DNA from: Bacteroidota bacterium
Lineage (GTDB): Bacteria; Bacteroidota; Ignavibacteria; UBA10030
Direction of reading: 5' to 3'
DNA length: 6,132 nt
Assembly: GCA_003519375.1 (NCBI GenBank)
Contig: DOWV01000206.1
Coordinates: forward strand, 1 to 6,132
Under the pieces are notes generated by a model that was not told the DNA's origin, did no database searches, and saw only the letters and a list, made by a program, of their open reading frames with translations. The position numbers and the translations under genes are program-made. Of this stretch, positions 4,816 to 6,132 are shown piece by piece. Numbering within the stretch: the first letter of the stretch is position 1; every line of letters starts with the position of its first letter.

Positions 4816-6132
4816 ATGGTTGTAGCTTTTCGTGAGATCAGGACACCGCTGACACTGGCACTTTGTTTCGCGGCTGCATCTTCGTATGGGCAGATCGCCT
4901 CGTTCTCGCCGCAGAATCCGAAGATCGGAGAAGATATACGAGTCATCTATTCACCGCAGGCGAAGAACGCGGTCATCCAGCGAGCTCCCTCGGTAACGCT
5001 GCGAGCGTTGGTTCTCCCGGAAGTCGGTTTGTTGCCGACGTTGCTTGAAATTCCTATGACCAAAGCCGGTTCAGGATGGCAGGTTGAACTGAGAATTCAG
5101 AAGCCCGAAGCCCGGTTCCTGCTTTTTGAATTTGTCTCCGGCGATCTCAAAGACGACAATCGTGAACGGGGATGGGATGGAATGGTGATGGGGCCGGATG
5201 GAAAAGCCCTTCGAAGCGGACATTACTGGCGCGCTGCCGTGGTGGCATTCGGCGGCTATATGGGATTCAAGCGCTCAATGAACGTGCCCCTCGCAAAAAG
5301 AGAAATCTCTCAGGAACGGTCGCTCTATCCTGACAACTACTTTGCGCTGAATCTCAGCTGGTATCTGGAAATGAATCCTGTTCCGACCGATGCGGGTAAA
5401 GCGAAGATCAAAAAGGAGCTGGCGGCAGCGTTGAAACAGTTCCGGAGCACAGAAGAGGCGTTGCCGATGATCCTTGTTTGGCTCGAGCAGGTGGGTCAGA
5501 CGGAGAAGGCGGATTCGCTGCGAAAAGTATTCAGCGCGGAGAACCCGAACGGAAGGGTAGCTGCGGCGTCCAGAATGAGAGAAATCTCTAAGGAGCCTCA
5601 TGCATCGAAGCGTTCGCTGCTGATGGAGAAGTATCTTGTTGAATTTCCTATGAAGCAGGAGGAAGTCCTTTCGACTCAACGGCAGCTTGTCTCTGCATAC
5701 ATTCAGGCCGAAGAATACGCCAAAGCTTTTGCATTGGTCCAGTCAGCACCAAAGCTCGAACCTGCACTCTACAAGAGCCTGACGACTCCCATGGTCGAGA
5801 AGGGCATTGATCTCGAAAAGGCTTCCGAGTGGGCCGCGGCGGGGATCAGCATCATTCGAAAGCAGGACGAGTCGGCGAAGCCATCTTCATCAACTCTTGC
5901 TGAGTGGAAGCAATCGCAGAACAGCGCCCTGTCATCGTTGCTGAACAATCGAGGATCCGCTTTGCTGAAGCTCAAGAAAGCCGGCGAGGCTGTTCCTCCT
6001 CTCCTGGAAGCATACGAGCTCAGCGAAGGCAGGGACCTTGCCATCAATGAGAATCTCCTCGATGCGTATGTGGCGGCTTCGGAGTACAAAAAGGCCCTGG
6101 ATGTCGGACTTGATTGTCTTCGGAAGGGGAAG
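4816..6132 (+). CDS. Exported beta-sandwich plus TPR-like protein, possible TlpA-type N-terminus (C-terminus beyond window)
   Basis: The frame is open for 439 codons to the right edge. AAGGAG (4802-4807) lies 8 bases before the ATG, and the signal peptide begins there (hydrophobic 11-23, SYG before Q26; Cys17 has no proper lipobox). Residues about 27-140 look like a beta-sandwich: FSPQNPKIGEDIRVIYSP, a strand pair around GSGWQVELRIQ, then KDDNRERGW and GPDGKALRSG. Residues from about 160 onward are helical, with TPR-like helix pairs clearest at 376-439 (NNRGSALLKLKKAGEA, then NENLLDAYVAASEYKKALDVG). In Ignavibacteria and Bacteroidota this arrangement often precedes a C-terminal thioredoxin/TlpA domain, which would lie off the window. 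That assignment is from recalled family resemblance; no CxxC motif is visible here. It may instead be a plain TPR scaffold. It diverges from the M28 gene. Confidence 0.7.
   Translation, partial: MVVAFREIRTPLTLALCFAAASSYGQIASFSPQNPKIGEDIRVIYSPQAKNAVIQRAPSVTLRALVLPEVGLLPTLLEIPMTKAGSGWQVELRIQKPEARFLLFEFVSGDLKDDNRERGWDGMVMGPDGKALRSGHYWRAAVVAFGGYMGFKRSMNVPLAKREISQERSLYPDNYFALNLSWYLEMNPVPTDAGKAKIKKELAAALKQFRSTEEALPMILVWLEQVGQTEKADSLRKVFSAENPNGRVAAASRMREISKEPHASKRSLLMEKYLVEFPMKQEEVLSTQRQLVSAYIQAEEYAKAFALVQSAPKLEPALYKSLTTPMVEKGIDLEKASEWAAAGISIIRKQDESAKPSSSTLAEWKQSQNSALSSLLNNRGSALLKLKKAGEAVPPLLEAYELSEGRDLAINENLLDAYVAASEYKKALDVGLDCLRKGK

Noticed and set aside
5275..6089. Minus-strand open frames (5275-5679, 5769-6089) under the TPR-like gene
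   Set aside because: They are Arg/Ser-rich shadows; the plus frame is open for the whole 1317 bases with a signal peptide and ribosome site.

Overview
The window reads as chromosomal DNA from a free-living heterotrophic bacterium that exports degradative enzymes. A member of the Bacteroidota or a nearby group (Ignavibacteria-like, wider FCB assemblage) is the best guess. Three of the four proteins have signal peptides with Gln just after the likely cleavage site, and the families fit (exported GH78 rhamnosidase, exported DUF2891 protein, carboxypeptidase-Q-like M28 peptidase, exported helical-repeat protein of a type often fused to thioredoxin). The clear Shine-Dalgarno sequences and sigma70-like promoters argue against classical Bacteroidia. 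The placement is inferred and rests on no marker gene.

Layout: (1) 1-1379, minus strand: N-terminal half of an exported GH78 alpha-L-rhamnosidase whose C-terminal catalytic barrel lies beyond the left edge. (2) 1380-1656: divergent intergenic region with a near-consensus promoter for the rhamnosidase, an operator-like palindrome touching its -35 box, a 97-bp array of 32-bp palindromic repeats, and a weaker promoter facing right. (3) 1657-2772, plus strand: exported DUF2891 protein. (4) 2773-2870: convergent gap with two perfect hairpins, one a likely bidirectional terminator. (5) 2871-4469, minus strand: complete exported M28 zinc metallopeptidase with every expected metal ligand. (6) 4470-4815: second divergent intergenic region with a candidate promoter for each side. 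(7) 4816-6132, plus strand: N-terminal 439 residues of an exported protein with a predicted beta-sandwich and TPR-like helices, running off the right edge.

The genes alternate in direction, so each is probably its own transcription unit rather than part of an operon. All four carry N-terminal Sec-type signal peptides, so the shared theme is extracytoplasmic breakdown of glycans and peptides. The least ordinary parts are the palindromic repeat array filling the space between the two divergent promoters, and the uncharacterised DUF2891 protein encoded beside a rhamnosidase. I see no tRNA, rRNA, CRISPR array, transposase, phage gene or defence system.
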